Shown piece after piece: positions 11,488-24,422 of a stretch of DNA of 64,000 nt. Below the pieces are notes generated by a model. It worked only from the letters and a program-made list of their open reading frames with translations. It ran no database searches and was not told where the DNA came from. Position 1 is the stretch's first letter; each line of letters opens with the position of its first letter. A program made the translations under genes and the position numbers. Origin of the DNA: Solenopsis invicta (Eukaryota; Arthropoda; Insecta; Hymenoptera; Formicidae); the NCBI RefSeq assembly GCF_016802725.1, contig NC_052667.1:19874846-19938845 (forward strand), in the 5' to 3' direction.

Positions 11488-12343
11488 TACTTAAAAAGTT
11501 AAAAGGTAACTAATAAGATTAAAAAGTTAATAACATTTGACTTGATTCAATTAATTTTGAACAAGATGATTCTTAACTTTAACTATTATAGTTATCATTA
11601 TTATAAATTACAACAAAATAATAAAATATAGAAAAATTCTCTCAAAAGATGTTATGGTTAAAATATAAGAAAGATTCGTAGTTTATATCGAGCAAATCTA
11701 TTGAATGTAATGATGACAAAAACCCAAAAGATATGTTTTTCTTAAAGTTGCTCACTCGCTAGTAATACGCGTTCCTGCCGCAAACAGATGAATGCGGCGG
11801 GGATTACTTTTTGTATATAAGTCAAAAATTGCGCAGAATGGAATATAAAAGACGCAGCAATATGAAATTAATATTTACTTATAAATTATAATGAAACGTT
11901 TTGAAAACGATTATTCAAAGTCCGAAGACAAAAATAAATAAGACAGCGCATTTTGATAGTGCAATTTATATTTATAAAAATTAATTACAAAAATCAATAC
12001 AATGAAGAAATTGATATTGATCTGCTTTTGTTCTTAAAAACAGATTTGATTTCATACCTCTCTGGCGACAGATTAGGTATGGTATAATACAAGTCTGTAG
12101 ACGCTTTACAATAGACTAATAGATCTGTTTAGTGTTTGTTGCTGTCGTCGCATTGCTATTATCATCTGCTATGGTGTTGTCGTTAATTTGGCTGCGGAAT
12201 ATGTTCTTCAGATTTAATTCATATTGGAAACCAACTAAATGCACAATTTTGCCTTTGCTTCTCATTCAACAATATCCCATTACCAAATTACTTACTGTTA
12301 TATCTCATAACAAGTTTTTTATACATTATAAGAATTTATTACG
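11488..12343. other. AT-rich stretch before the FBXL4-like gene 3' end
   Basis: A TTAACTTT-rich segment (11495-11600) recalls the interior of the hAT MITE at 9655. Positions 11750-11830 are slightly GC-richer. The sequence next to 12344 should contain the 3' untranslated region and polyadenylation site of the FBXL4-like gene. No gene was recognised. Confidence 0.35.
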
Positions 12344-15300
12344 TTAAAAAGTCGAAGAAAAAATGGTTACATTCCGATAACTTTCATTCTGATATTTTTC
12401 GTTCCATTGATGAATTAAACATTTAACTACGAGTGAATCAAGACAGATCTCTACTAATTTGGGACATTGCAGAAAAATTTCACAACATACGTCAGGTGTT
12501 ACATCGAGGATACGTAACAAAGTTAAACATTTTAAATTTTTGCATAGCGTTATAATTTCTAATTCACGATTGGTGAGAGCATCATTAAAGCTAAAATCGA
12601 TTTTTTCCAAGCGTTGACATGAGGAAAACAATCTATGGAAGCTATTCCTTACGTTGGTTGTATTTTTAGCATCTGTCCACCTAAACAAAAGTTATACGTT
12701 TACTTGGTTATTTAATCGCAAATAATGTAGAAGAGAAGAGGAAAATATGGCATTTTCATTTTATTGAATAACTCTGTTTGTAATTAATATTTTGTATTAA
12801 AACTTGAACGATTATATTCGTGTGCTGTTTGACATTCTAAACACAAAGTAATAAAATATTTATTATTTCGAACGTGATTTATAAAAATCTAATGCACTGC
12901 ATAATTGGAGGAAGAAAAAAAGTGGTTCTATCATGGTTATTTATAAAAATAATTTAAAAAAATTAGTTTAGTTTAAAAGAAACATAATACCTTGTTACAA
13001 AATTATATATTTTTAATTTTCCATTGTTTTGAATTTTCCTAATTTTGAATTTTTCTGCGCTTACAAATTTTAGTAATACCATTAGAAATTTCATTAGAAA
13101 TATCATTTTATCTCTGTTTAACAACAAGCATAAAATGATATCTCTAATGTTTCTAAACAACGGCCTTTAGAATGATAATGGATTGAAGAAATATTTAGAT
13201 ATAAAAATTTTGCTTAAGAAATCATATTAACAAAAGTCCATGTTATTGCTTTAACTTTGTATAACTTGAAATGTGTACGGCCAAATAAAAAGTTAAATAC
13301 CAAAAAAATATTCGAGTGTATATAAGTTTATGTGAAAATACAATTAAGTTTAAGGATAATAAAGAAATACATGTCATTAAAGCTTAAAAATGTACCTTGA
13401 AAGAGTTTAAAAATTTTACTCAAAAGTAAAAATGCCTTGTAACAATTGTTAGTTATTATATAACAAGTGTTAGTTATTAGCATATTAGCATCATTAAAAA
13501 ACGGCGGGCTACTAAACAAATAATTCTATAAATAATTGTTAGAATACGTCACCTAATAACGGTAGTAGCCATATTGTCGACAATAGCCATAATAACCTGT
13601 TCTCCTCTACTTATTTCAAGAACCCCACAAGATAAAAGTAAATATATAAATTTTAATGAACTATAATACCAAAAAAAACTATTTTGTTATATACGTACAT
13701 GTTTATAAAATTTACTTCTCTCAAATTCACACAATCGGCAAGGGCATCAATACCTTGCGAGGTCAAACGAATTTTTGTTAAATTTATCTTTTCAAAATTT
13801 GAGCAAAAAGTTTTCAGTGTTATTGCGACTTTGTCTACATTAAAAAATCTATTTGGGCATGCTAAATATAAGTAGCGCATTTGTTGATTTCTCTGCAGTA
13901 TTTCGCAAACAGTTTCAACTTTTATGTCTCGTACGTATGCCAAATGTAAACGCTCAAGCGACTTTAGATTTTGAAGATGAGATAATCCATCGGCTTTTCC
14001 GATATTACAACCATTCAAATCCAATCCTGAAAAAAATATATATTGTTATGTATATATAATTTTATATTAGTTATACAGTATTTACAATTATTGTATAATT
14101 ATTTATATGTATACCTTTTAAATTTTTGCATATTTTTGAAATTTGAAGTACAGCAGATTCGTCAATAAATGGGCAATGTCTTAATACTAAATGCGTCAGA
14201 AGTTTGCCACGAGTAGCAAGAAATATATTAAAAACCATAACAGAACAATCACAAAATGATAGATCTAACTGTGACAAATATTCACATTTAGGTGCAACGT
14301 AAAAAAATATATCATCGATATTATAGCGCCTATAAGTGTAGAATATATTTCGTACGTTCAGGCTTTTGTAAAGTCGAGAATCCCGTGATAAAGTGTACAG
14401 CCGTTTATTTACTCTACTCACACGACACAATGACTTTAAATCTAAATCTCCCAATATTTTAACTATTACTTTATTCTGTAAAAATAAAATAGATTACTTC
14501 AATACTTGAAATGACATTACAATAAATTAATACAGTAAAAGATAGACTTCTTGGAATACTTTACAGGAAGCTGAGAAAAACTGCAAGTGACAGGCTTATT
14601 GGATTCTTCCCATAAAAGTTTAATTTCTTGCAAAAACTTTTTATAATCCAAATAATTTCCGTGTAAAGTGCAATACTTACACATTCGTATAAAATATTGC
14701 ATAATCAGGGTTAATTTTCCGAGATATATGCTTGTGACCGAGAGCATATTTATGGGAAGATTCTACTATTTCGCTGTAAATGTAAAATAGGAACAAATTA
14801 ATTTTCATTTTCATGAGTATGACAAGAATTGAAAATATTATAACGTATTCGGTCGCAGTGAGTTTGAACTATTGATATATACTGGACAGAGTATGCAGCT
14901 TATTTCTTTTATTCTTTGTCTCAAGAGGCTTAGAACGTAAAAGGTATGTCAAAGTTCGTGATTATCCTTCTAGTGTCACGGTTGATTGAATTTTATTTAA
15001 GGAGAAAAGGAATAATAACGCATGCTTTTAAGTCAGAAACGTTTACGTTAACGTTTAGATTTATAAATTAGCGGCATCCGTTCTTTCTTTTTTTCGAAAA
15101 ACGAATTTCACGTCTTAGAACTAAGGCTTTTGAATATTCGTCGCAACCATATTAAAGTCGTAACGTCAGAAGCGAGAAATTGCGTGAAATGACACGTAAT
15201 TTTGTCAAACGTGCCATTTGTAAATAAAACCAATTTCGATAAAACAGATGGCTTTAAAACTCTTCTAAATATCGGTCACGACTATCCTTTTTCCGCCTAA

Positions 15301-18300
15301 CAGTCAGTAGTCGCAAAAAGCAAGTAAAGTGACGCCTATTCAGACAGGAAAAGACACGGATAGCTATTAAAAGTGTGAAAAATGTACTTTTATGTATAAA
15401 ATTCAAAGTAACTTTACTAATACACGTGAAACGTGACAGATTGACGATAAGACGTTGTCGTGCATGTCATTTTGTTATTATGTGTTTCATTGTGAAAATA
15501 TGACTTGTCTCGTATTTATCAAATTCGTAAAAATGGCCCGCGAATAAAGTTTCTTTGAATTTTATACAGAAAAGTACATTTTTCACTCTTTTCAATAGCT
15601 ATCCGTGTGTTTTCCTGTCTGAATAGGCGTCACTTTACGTGCATTTTACGACTATTTACTGACTGTTAGACGAAAAAAGAATAGTCGTGACCGATATTTA
15701 GAAATGCTTTAAAACTATCTGCTTAATCGGTTTTATCGAAATTGGTTATTTACAAATAACATGTTTGACAAAATTACATGTCATTAACGCAATTTCTCGC
15801 TTCTGACGTCACGACTTCAATATGGCCGCAGGAGCCTTGAGCCTGGATCTTGATCATTATTGTATCACAACAGCGAACTGTGTGTAGTTTGCACGTCGAT
15901 TATCAGCAAAAATCAAATATAACACAATCATATACGTGCATGAAGCTCAAGATCTGTAAACTAAGCCTGTAATCTATGCCATTTTAGGTTAGCAGCAAAA
16001 TCCTAACATGCCCTGCGTGTACGTTCAATCTGATAGTAGACTGTCAGCAAAGAATAGGCATGAACTGCAATTCTTGATTAATTACTGCTGCTAAATTTAC
16101 CGACATAGCATGCCATAAGACTTCGTTTTATTTTGCAGTTGATCCATACCATCGAATATTTCAGACATCGAATATTTCAACATTTCTTTGTGCAATTTAT
16201 TTTCTTCACCTTATTAAAAATTAGTATTCTGTTTATAATCTATTTTGCTACTCCTTTCACATCGTTGTTTCTCTTTCTACGTCAGTCAAAATAATTTTGA
16301 TTCTACCCACACAATATTATAAAATATTTCCAAAAAAGTATTTTGTTAAAATATTATAAGAAATATTTAAAAAGGTTTATCAACTTTAAAAAAAATTTTT
16401 GACAATTATTTCCAGAATATTTTTAAAAATATTTTTTAAGAAAATCTATGAAACATAGAACTATTTTAAAAACATATTTTCTAATTACTTTAAAAATATT
16501 TAATCTGTATACAAGATGTTTTTATAATATTGTAAAAATATTTTGAGCTGTATGTGTATGTTCCGCCTAGTACTATATCCTCCATTTTCTAATTGAACGG
16601 TTGCAGCATGTGAAACCGATAATCCATCTTGGATTATGTTCAAACCCAGTACAACCGAAAACGTTATTAACGTTGGTGATTATTACCTTTCACAAAGTCA
16701 TAATAATCCTATAAATTACACTGAACAACCTTTTGTCTTAAATAAAAGTATATAGGTGGTGTTTCCCATTGCAAAATATTTTTGCTTTTGAATGCAATTG
16801 TATTTAAGGCAAATTCAAAGTTTTCTGTTGGACAATAGAGGCAAGGATTAATCTTATCTAACAGATTAAATAGACAAGATGGATTTGATGGTTCAAGTCT
16901 TTTAGAAAGTATGAAATCTGATGTCCCAATAAGCATTACAGCAGTTGGAAACACAGCACTTAAGTATTCATACTTATATTCCAGTCTCAGCACTTTGGTT
17001 TTAAAGTAACCCGACTGTAAAATAGAAATACTTTTTGTTGTATAATTTTTTCTATAATTATAATAAATGCTTTCATCCCATAACAGAGACCACTTGTCAT
17101 CAGAGTCTTTAGCCCAAATTCGTTTTATTTCGCTCCTCGTAAATTTCGAATAATCGAAAACGGAAATTCTGAGTGGACATACAGCTTTGTGATATTCCAG
17201 GTCTTCAAAGTAAAAAGTACAATTATAATCTCCTTTAAATGGTAATATACGAGGGTTATTCGAAAAATAAGGCTCGAAAACAAATATGGAAACTATGTAG
17301 AAATCAAACCTTACTTTTCGAATAACCTTCATATCTTCTTTAACAATATCAATATTATCAATTTAAATGTTACGTACTAATATAAGAAGTCTTTTTAGAA
17401 TCCGCTAAGTCATAAGACGGTTCAGACGGTGAATATGATCTGCCCTGTGTATATTAAAAATATTAAATAAGAAAAATATCAAATTACATCATTTTGCAAC
17501 GTAAAATAAGAATGTGATTATTCGGAAAAAAGAATTAGATCTGATCAAGTCAATAAATGATGTATCGGCTGATCAACTTATATCTGATCAAAAATGCTTA
17601 GGTGTTGCTTTTCAAATATTCGCGTACTTCTAGTGATACATATATTCAAAATGGACCTATATATGTAATTATATTGACTATTGATCATTATACGCAGAAT
17701 ATTTGCTGTGTGGCAATATGTTACTCCAAATTAAATTTGTTGTAAATCAGGATGAAGGTCTATATTACAGTGAAATAAATAAAGAGTATTGTAAAATATT
17801 TGGATATGTTACCTTCTATCACAATCAGTAGAAAGAACAAAACAGAAAAAAAGATGTGGCACCAAAAACAAAAGAATCATCAAAATATAAATAATCGATA
17901 ATCAATTCAAAAACAAAATGCTCTAAGTTTAAATTTACTGTCCCAACAAGATCGGGTTAAACGTTACTTGATGGCAAACGATTTGATTGGTTATTGCGCC
18001 AACGTTCATCGCGTGGCAAACGTTATCGTGTACAGTGCACATGTGTAATTCTACTAAATCCATGCAAGATCAATTATTAGAGATTGAACTTTCAAAATGA
18101 TTTCTATCTGTTACAATTCACATGCAACACTTGAGAAAATATTTTGTAAAATAAAATGTTGCTGCTGAAATATTTCTAAAATTTTGTGAAATGGAATGTC
18201 GCAATAGTAATGTTTCTGAAATCAAAACGTTTCTCAAAATAATTTCAGACATAAAAAGAATAATCTCTCCAAATATTAGCTCAATCGATCAATGCGACGG

Positions 18301-21300
18301 GAATCTGTACCTTAGCCTTGATGAACATTCATTTCCTTTTATTAAACTTCCTATACAATCAACGTTGGTTCTAAAAAGTTATTTCTCTAAAAATCTGCCT
18401 AGATAATTTTTTTTAGTATGTATGCTTTGCTTTTCTGCATCGTTTAAGACCTTATACGTCTCATTAAAAAAAATAATTAACCCTCATACTCTGTTCGCCT
18501 GGTACCCCTTAATCTTATATTAAGAGTCAAATTCGCCCTACATTTAAATGGTACAACAAGACTATTTTTATTTATCAATTGTTAATATTCTAATAATACA
18601 GTTTTGTTTACTCTATTTTTGTACGGTCCAACAAAAAATTTATGTTTACTTCAAGCAAAAAAAAAACACGAATTATATACGTACTTATATCAAAGAGAAT
18701 TATTGTATTTTTGTGAAAATTATAACAAATCACGATGAAAAGAAGAGTCATAAAAATTTGTTGACAACTATTATAAATTAAAAGAGGGTTTATTTACGAC
18801 TAAAATAAAATTAAATGTTTATTACCATTATTCGAACACGTAAAATTGATCTATGAATAGAAAAGTTTTATTAGTATGTGTTAGGATCAAAATGAATGTT
18901 ACAAGCAGATTCCAATGACGAAAAAACTCAAAACATAATCATTCGAGACTTCATTAGAATGATTTAAAAAAATAAAATTTATGTTGTTTTATGCATTATA
19001 ATTACATATTATTATAATCATATTCTAAGTTTGTGAAATGCTATTTAAACTTATATAAGCATAAAACTATAGACATTTAAGTTGCCTTCTAAATTACCTA
19101 TTTGCATTCTATTACTCATTTTTATATTTTCATATATTTTAATATCATTTTTATAGTTTAAACATGAGTGTTTACTGTAAATAATAAAATATGCAAGTTT
19201 CGAATGCGTAATTATATCATTGAAATAGTCGTAACATTTTTCTTCATAGGAGATATCATTTTATCCATACTCATTAAGGAAGACGCCAATTTTGCAGGAC
19301 TTAACAAATGTTTTGTATTAATCTGATATGTCAAAGTTTTTATAACATTATTTGTATGAATAAAGAGAATGTCAAAAATATTATAAATAATTTTGGCGGT
19401 TAATTCCACAGAATGATAAAGTTATTTTAGAAGAAAGGCTCCAACTTTTTATATAATTAGTATAAATAGTAGCACAATATTATTTATCACAATATTTTTG
19501 GAATGTCGCAGCAAGCTTTGTTTTGTATGAGTCGTGACTTGAAATTATATAAAGTAGTGACAATGACTCATAATACGTTTATAATACAACTATTTAAAAT
19601 CATAAATGTAAATGTAAAACTATCCTTTTATTAAACACGTGCAATTCATTGTGTTTGTATGTTGGAATTTATTTTGTGCCTTCACATATACTAATAACAC
19701 TTTCTCAGTTTATAATGCATTAGCTCTAATAATAAAAAAACAGCGTAATTAAATTTAGTTATTAACAATTTCTACTTGTTCAAATAAGAGGTGTAATATC
19801 ATAAATACGCATAAATGCAAAACACATATGTTAAGAAGGAAAAGTATCCTAGATTTATTACGATTTTTGCGAAAATATTTTAGAAACTAATATTAGAATA
19901 AAAAAGAATTCGAGTTTAATATAAGGAAACTCAAAACTTTAACGAGCGTAAGGCATGGATATTCGTTTTTCAATCGCGCTGAAATTTTGCAAAAATTTTT
20001 TGTGGAATAAAATCATTTTGAAAGTTTCCGCAAGAAAATTCTGCTGTGAAAAAATGAAACCATTTTATAACATATAGTATATAAAAAATATTACATTTTT
20101 GTTATTTGTGTAAAAACAAATTATGATAAAGATTTAATTCGGAAAAAACAAGTATCTTTTTGTAAACAAAGAATGTTAGTTGAATATATACAATAAAACT
20201 TATACATGTATAAATTTTATTGATACTTAGTAGATTTTATCGATGTTTAGTACACTGCAAGCATATAGATAACAAATAATAAGAATAAAGAAAGCTTTGT
20301 GCTTTTCTTATCTTTGAAAAATGAAAAATTCTCAATTTATTAGAGGGGAAAAGGGTATTATGGCTACTGTCGACAATATGGTTACCCCTATTATCTCCAT
20401 TATTAGGTGACATATTCTAACAATTGCTTATATAGTTATTCATTTAGTAGCCCGCCGTTTTTTAGTGAAGCTAATATGGCAATACATAATAAGTGACAAT
20501 TGTTATAAGGCGTTTATACTTTTGAGCACTTCTAAACTTTTTCAAAATACACATTTAACCTTTAATTACTCATACTTCCTCATTATTCTTAAACTTGAGT
20601 GTATTGTCACACAAATGTACATACACTCGAGTATTTTTTGTTATTTACCTTTTTATTTGGGTATACACATTACGAGTTATACAAAGTTAAAACAATAACA
20701 TGGAATTTTATTAATATGGCTTTTTAAGCAAAATTTTTATATTGAAATATTTCTTCGTCGATAAATCAATTATCGTTCTAAAGAGCGATGTCAAGAAACA
20801 TTAAAGGCATTATTTTATATTTGTTGTTTAATGTTAAACAGGGATAAATGATATTTCTAACTAAATTTCTAATGGTATTTTTAAAGTTTCCGAACGCAGG
20901 AAAATTCTAAATCAGGAAAATTCTAAACAATGAAAAATTAAAAATACATAATTTTGTAACAAGATACTGTGTTTCTTTTAAACTAAACTAATTTTCTAAA
21001 ATTATTTTTATAGACAGCTATATTACAGTCACTTTTTTTCTGCCACCGATAATGCAGTGCATTAAATTTTTATAAATCACGTCCTAAATAATAAACATCT
21101 CATTATTTTGAACCTAGACTCTATCAAACAACTTCGACGAATGTAATCGTTCAAGTTTCAATAGAAAATATTAATTGTAAACAAAATTATTCAATAAAAT
21201 AAAAATGGGTGCCATATTATCCTTTTTTTCTCTATTATTTGATATTTTTTAAAGTTGTATTAAACGCTTTTAAAATTATTTACAGTTTTATATTAATAAT

Positions 21301-23907
21301 AATATAAATTTATTTATTGTATATAATATCATACGAAATTTGCTTTTATTAAAAGAACACCTCATTAAATTTTAGTTTATTTTTATTATATCTTTTTTTC
21401 GCTTGATTTGACCTTGTTTGTCACTGATTATATTTTGTTGAATAATATAAATAATATAATCAATTTGAATATGCATTTTTATAAACTGAACACATTCGAT
21501 AAATAATTTAACTATTTAAACCTGCTTATGTCTGTTTACATCTAGCCTGAAAAAATGCGGATCTAGCCGGATCTGATAAATCTGGTATGATTATATATTG
21601 GCAGATTTGATTCTTTTTTCCCAAGAATGGTATTAGTAAATATATATAAAACCTTACACTTAGTTTATCACGTAGACAACCTGAAAGGTCTGTAGATGGT
21701 CCAATTACATGGTCAGCAACAGAAAAACTAGAAGGACTTTTACTGTTTACATATCGATAACTAAAGCTTTTAATTGAAAATTGATAAATAAAATCAATAG
21801 ACACACGATTATTCTTAGTATTCCAACCTGGAATAGACAGTTTCTCGACATAATGATATTGATTAATATCTTCATACCGTAAACAACGGTAGGGAAATGT
21901 TATATCTCTCTAAAAAAAGATGAAAAAGCGTTCCAAAAATTTAAAGTCCGCGTGAAAACATTTTTATATAATTATAATATACATTTTATATATATTTATA
22001 CATAATTATGATTATGTATGAAATGTGTCTATATACATATATTAAATTTTTTTCATAATCATTCATTTTTTATACATTATTATATATTATTATATATAAT
22101 TATACATATATATAAAATATTTTTCCTCTTTTTTACTTTGTGTAAGAAGTAGAAATCGATTGCCGCCAAAGTCTTTAAGATTTTCTTATTTGTTCAAATG
22201 GAAAATTCCAAGTTCCGCAATATACGGTTAATTGCCAAAGTAAGTGCACCTATTATCGTGGCATTTTTTAAAAATCTCAACTTCAATACATCGTAAAAAA
22301 AAGTAAATGAAAAATTTAAACTTTTCTTTCTTAACATTTATAAAAGAACTAAAAGAATATATAAATCCATCTATTATTAACAATACATCGTAAAAAAAAG
22401 TAAATGAAAAATTTAAACTTTTCTTTCTTAACATTTATAAAAGAACTAAAAGATATATAAATCCATCTATTATTAACAAAATGCAATTTCATTAATATTA
22501 TAATAAAAACAGAATGCGCTTGTTACCGTGGTCATGTACGAATTATCGTGTACCCGTTTCCACGAATTTACCAATTATCGTGTCCCAAATACCGTTGATA
22601 AAAAAAATGCATTCCGTAATGCTGATTGGTTCTCATTCTGTGCTTACTTCATGAGCAATTGTCATCGTGGAGATCGCGTTTTGATAGTTATCAAGAATTA
22701 TCGAGTAAATTTCATTGAAAATACCACAGTAATACCAACAACATGCGCATTGCACCTAATTTCGTGGGTAAATTTGATTTATTTATTAAATGTATTCATA
22801 TTTCCGTCTTTATTTGATTTTAATTTATTTTACTTTTGATTAGGTTAAATGTAAAATAACTTTTTTCTATAGGTACTCTTTTTTTAACGAGCTATCATCT
22901 ATTTCCCAAAAATCACGTTAGTAGGGCAGGCCACGATAATAGGTTCAATTACCCTACGTGGTAAAGTGGAACGCATCCCATCTTTCATCCCGATAGGGTG
23001 ATATGGCTAAGAGTCAGAGAACGCGATAAAGATAACACCAGTTAAGTCAAAAACAAATTTCAATTCAACCACATTAAAACACTGTAAATATTATTATGTA
23101 AGAACAATATTTGTAATTATCTGGAAACTCTATATAGGATACAAAACGATTTTTTTAGGTAAAAAAGGCAAAATAAAAATATTTGGTTTGATATTTCACT
23201 TGATCTGCACTATAATATTGGTAAGGTGTAGATAATCTCATTTATTATAATATTTTGAAAAATAAACTACAAAAAATCCGGCTTTGTAAGAGTACTTTTG
23301 TAGCTTGGTCAAACATAAACCAAACAATAATTTAAAGCAAAATATTGTTCTACGAGACAAAAAGCGTTTGGTCACATTTGCATATGCATTAATTATTGAA
23401 TAAAAAGTTGAAAATATCATTCGTTAAAACAACCTTCCATCTATAAAGATGAAATAGATGCAAAATTATTTCTATCAATAATTTTTAGCTTTATAAAAAA
23501 AAGCTGGAAAGGTGAAAAATATTTCGTCTGTGATATAAAATATGATAAAATAAATCCGCTCTAATAGGCATATTGTGCGGATATTCTACAATAATAGCAT
23601 CACGAATTGACAAAAATTTTGCAATAATTGCAATATAATGAAAGACACGTTTGTGAATTAAAATGTTTATTATGCGAAAGTTTATTATATAATTTAATAA
23701 ATGTTCTATCAAAGTACAGATATTGTACATTTGTTTCTGTACTACGAATACAGTTTAACGATATATAATTGAATTTACCTGTTACTTCTGCCGACTCTTA
23801 ACAAACATCACTATACAATTTTTTATTTTACGCTAGTTCACTTGCGATTAAATGAATTACAGCAAACTTACTGAATTTTGCGGTCCTGTCTCATCAACTC
23901 TGTCCAT
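12344..23907 (-). CDS. FBXL4-like F-box/leucine-rich-repeat protein, nine exons
   Basis: FBXL4 proteins are F-box adaptors with an N-terminal galactose-binding-like domain and C-terminal leucine-rich repeats. Exons by splice site and phase: 23907-23872 (MDRVDETGPQNS), 21909-21658, 17444-17378, 17292-16722, 14773-14681, 14580-14565 (16 nt), 14475-14115, 14026-13699 and 12680-12344. The phases close to 687 codons with stop and no internal stop; human FBXL4 has about 620 residues. Exon 4 matches the FBXL4 domain: LPFKGDY, VCPLRISVFD, WSLLWDES, TKVLRLEY and AVMLIGTS. The F-box is FSQLP|NKVIVKILGDLDLKSLC, split by an intron. Leucine-rich repeats follow (LSQLDLSFC, LKGLDLNGC, LERLHLAY, LEKIDFSF). 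Exons 1-3 are weakly conserved and less certain. The acceptor of exon 4 lies inside a mariner remnant. It is probably a fast-evolving paralogue. Confidence 0.72.
12725..13625 (-). repeat. Inverted 0.9-kb duplicate, copy in the last FBXL4-like intron
   Basis: The reverse complement of this segment aligns with 20343-21245 over its whole length. Shared words include TATTGTCGACAATATGG-type starts, TTTAGTAGCCCGCCGTTTTTTA, TTATACAAAGTTAAA and TTCTTTTAAACTAAACTAATTTT. It lies wholly between exon 9 (12680) and exon 8 (13699), without exon sequence. It has no open frame and no clear terminal repeats. It is either a non-autonomous element or a segmental duplication of intron DNA. Confidence 0.75.
15123..15835. 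mobile_element. Foldback MITE with about 290-bp inverted repeats, in an FBXL4-like intron
   Basis: The left arm (about 15123-15410) and right arm (about 15545-15835) are reverse complements. Examples are GCGAGAAATTGCG near 15172 against CGCAATTTCTCGC near 15788, and GTCACGACTAT against ATAGTCGTGAC. A loop of about 130 bp lies between them. The ends read AAGGCT...AGCCTT. No coding frame is present, so it depends on a transposase from elsewhere. A half copy lies at 10994-11487. Long arms of this type could form double-stranded RNA if transcribed with the gene. Confidence 0.8.
16307..16560. repeat. Array of AAAATATTTT-like quasi-palindromic monomers
   Basis: About 250 bp are built from diverged copies of a short palindromic word (AAAATATTT, AATATTTTTAAAAATATT). 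The edges read CCCACACAATATT on the left and GAGCTGTATGTGT on the right. The layout resembles the arrays at 26116-26353 and 58999-59130, which use other monomers. It lies in an FBXL4-like intron. Confidence 0.5.
17250..17330. mobile_element. Mini-mariner remnant (two terminal repeats) at an FBXL4-like splice acceptor
   Basis: The 81-bp sequence starts CGAGGGTTATTCGAAAAAT and ends with the inverted match ACTTTTCGAATAACCTTC. Almost only the terminal repeats remain, as in an internally deleted mariner. On the minus strand it supplies CTACATAG, the best-phased acceptor for exon 4 of the FBXL4-like gene, and about 14 codons of that exon. Confidence 0.7.
18481..18788. mobile_element. Possible piggyBac-like MITE
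   Basis: The block is bounded by TTAA on the left (18477-18480) and TTTA on the right. Its ends are CCCTC and GAGGG, and it has no convincing gene. The inverted match is short, so the call is weak. Confidence 0.3.
18789..20342. other. AT-rich FBXL4-like intron sequence, nothing recognised
   Basis: No domain, repeat pair or RNA gene could be supported. Short open frames on both strands have low-complexity translations. Confidence 0.4.
20343..21245 (+). repeat. Inverted 0.9-kb duplicate, copy in the second FBXL4-like intron
   Basis: This is the partner of 12725-13625 in the opposite orientation, at an estimated 80-85 % identity with small indels. The match starts near GTATTATGGCTACTGTCGAC and ends near AATAAAATAAAAATGGG. 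No exon of the gene is duplicated with it. Confidence 0.75.
22248..22944. mobile_element. TIR element with ATTATCGTG subterminal words
   Basis: The outer 15 bp are a perfect inverted pair, ACCTATTATCGTGGC at 22248 and GCCACGATAATAGGT ending at 22944. More ATTATCGTG words occur inside (for example 22540 and 22573), a usual layout for transposase-binding ends. An open frame at 22528-22839 (103 codons) shows no recognisable domain. The element sits in the first intron of the FBXL4-like gene. Confidence 0.65.
22284..22477. repeat. 97-bp tandem duplication, two near-identical copies
   Basis: The unit beginning CAATACATCGTAAAAAAAAG at 22284 recurs at 22381 with a period of 97 bp and only about two bases of difference. 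It lies inside the TIR element 22248-22944 and looks recent. Confidence 0.9.
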
Positions 23908-24384
23908 CTTACAACAAAAAATTACAAAGGTCCTTTGTTTCCTTTTCTCGCACACGAACTGCACAATACAATGAGAAAAGTATTTGAATCGCTATTGGTG
24001 TTAGTCCTAATGTTGCATTTAAATCTGCATCCAAAATGCATTAAATAATTTGTTTAAATAGTTTTATAATGTAATATTAAATTTTTAAGACAGTATCAAA
24101 TAAAATTTTATTCAGCTAATAAAATGAGCATCTTGAAATTATACTTAAGAAGGCATTTTGAGGTAAAAGAATTGAAATTCTGTTCTTTGCATTTTATGAA
24201 AATATATACTTTTAAGAATCTATTCTAAAATTCGTATTAAAAAAATTCAAAGTATTGTGGAAGTTACAATCTATTATTCGAAGCGGTATTCAGGTCAAAA
24301 ACGAAGCTCTCACCCCAAGTTCTAATACAATGTAACGGACTTAAGAGCAGGTAAATGTACGATTTAAATACTGACATCAGTTTA

Positions 24385-24386
<2 letters not shown>

Positions 24387-24419
<33 letters not shown>
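24387..24419. repeat. (TG)n microsatellite
   Basis: About 16 TG units in an otherwise AT-rich stretch. Confidence 0.95.

Positions 24420-24422
<3 letters not shown>

Noticed and set aside
14517..14747. 76-codon open frame as an exon of the FBXL4-like gene
   Set aside because: It cannot be joined to the F-box in phase, whereas exon 14773-14681 plus the 16-nt microexon closes exactly.
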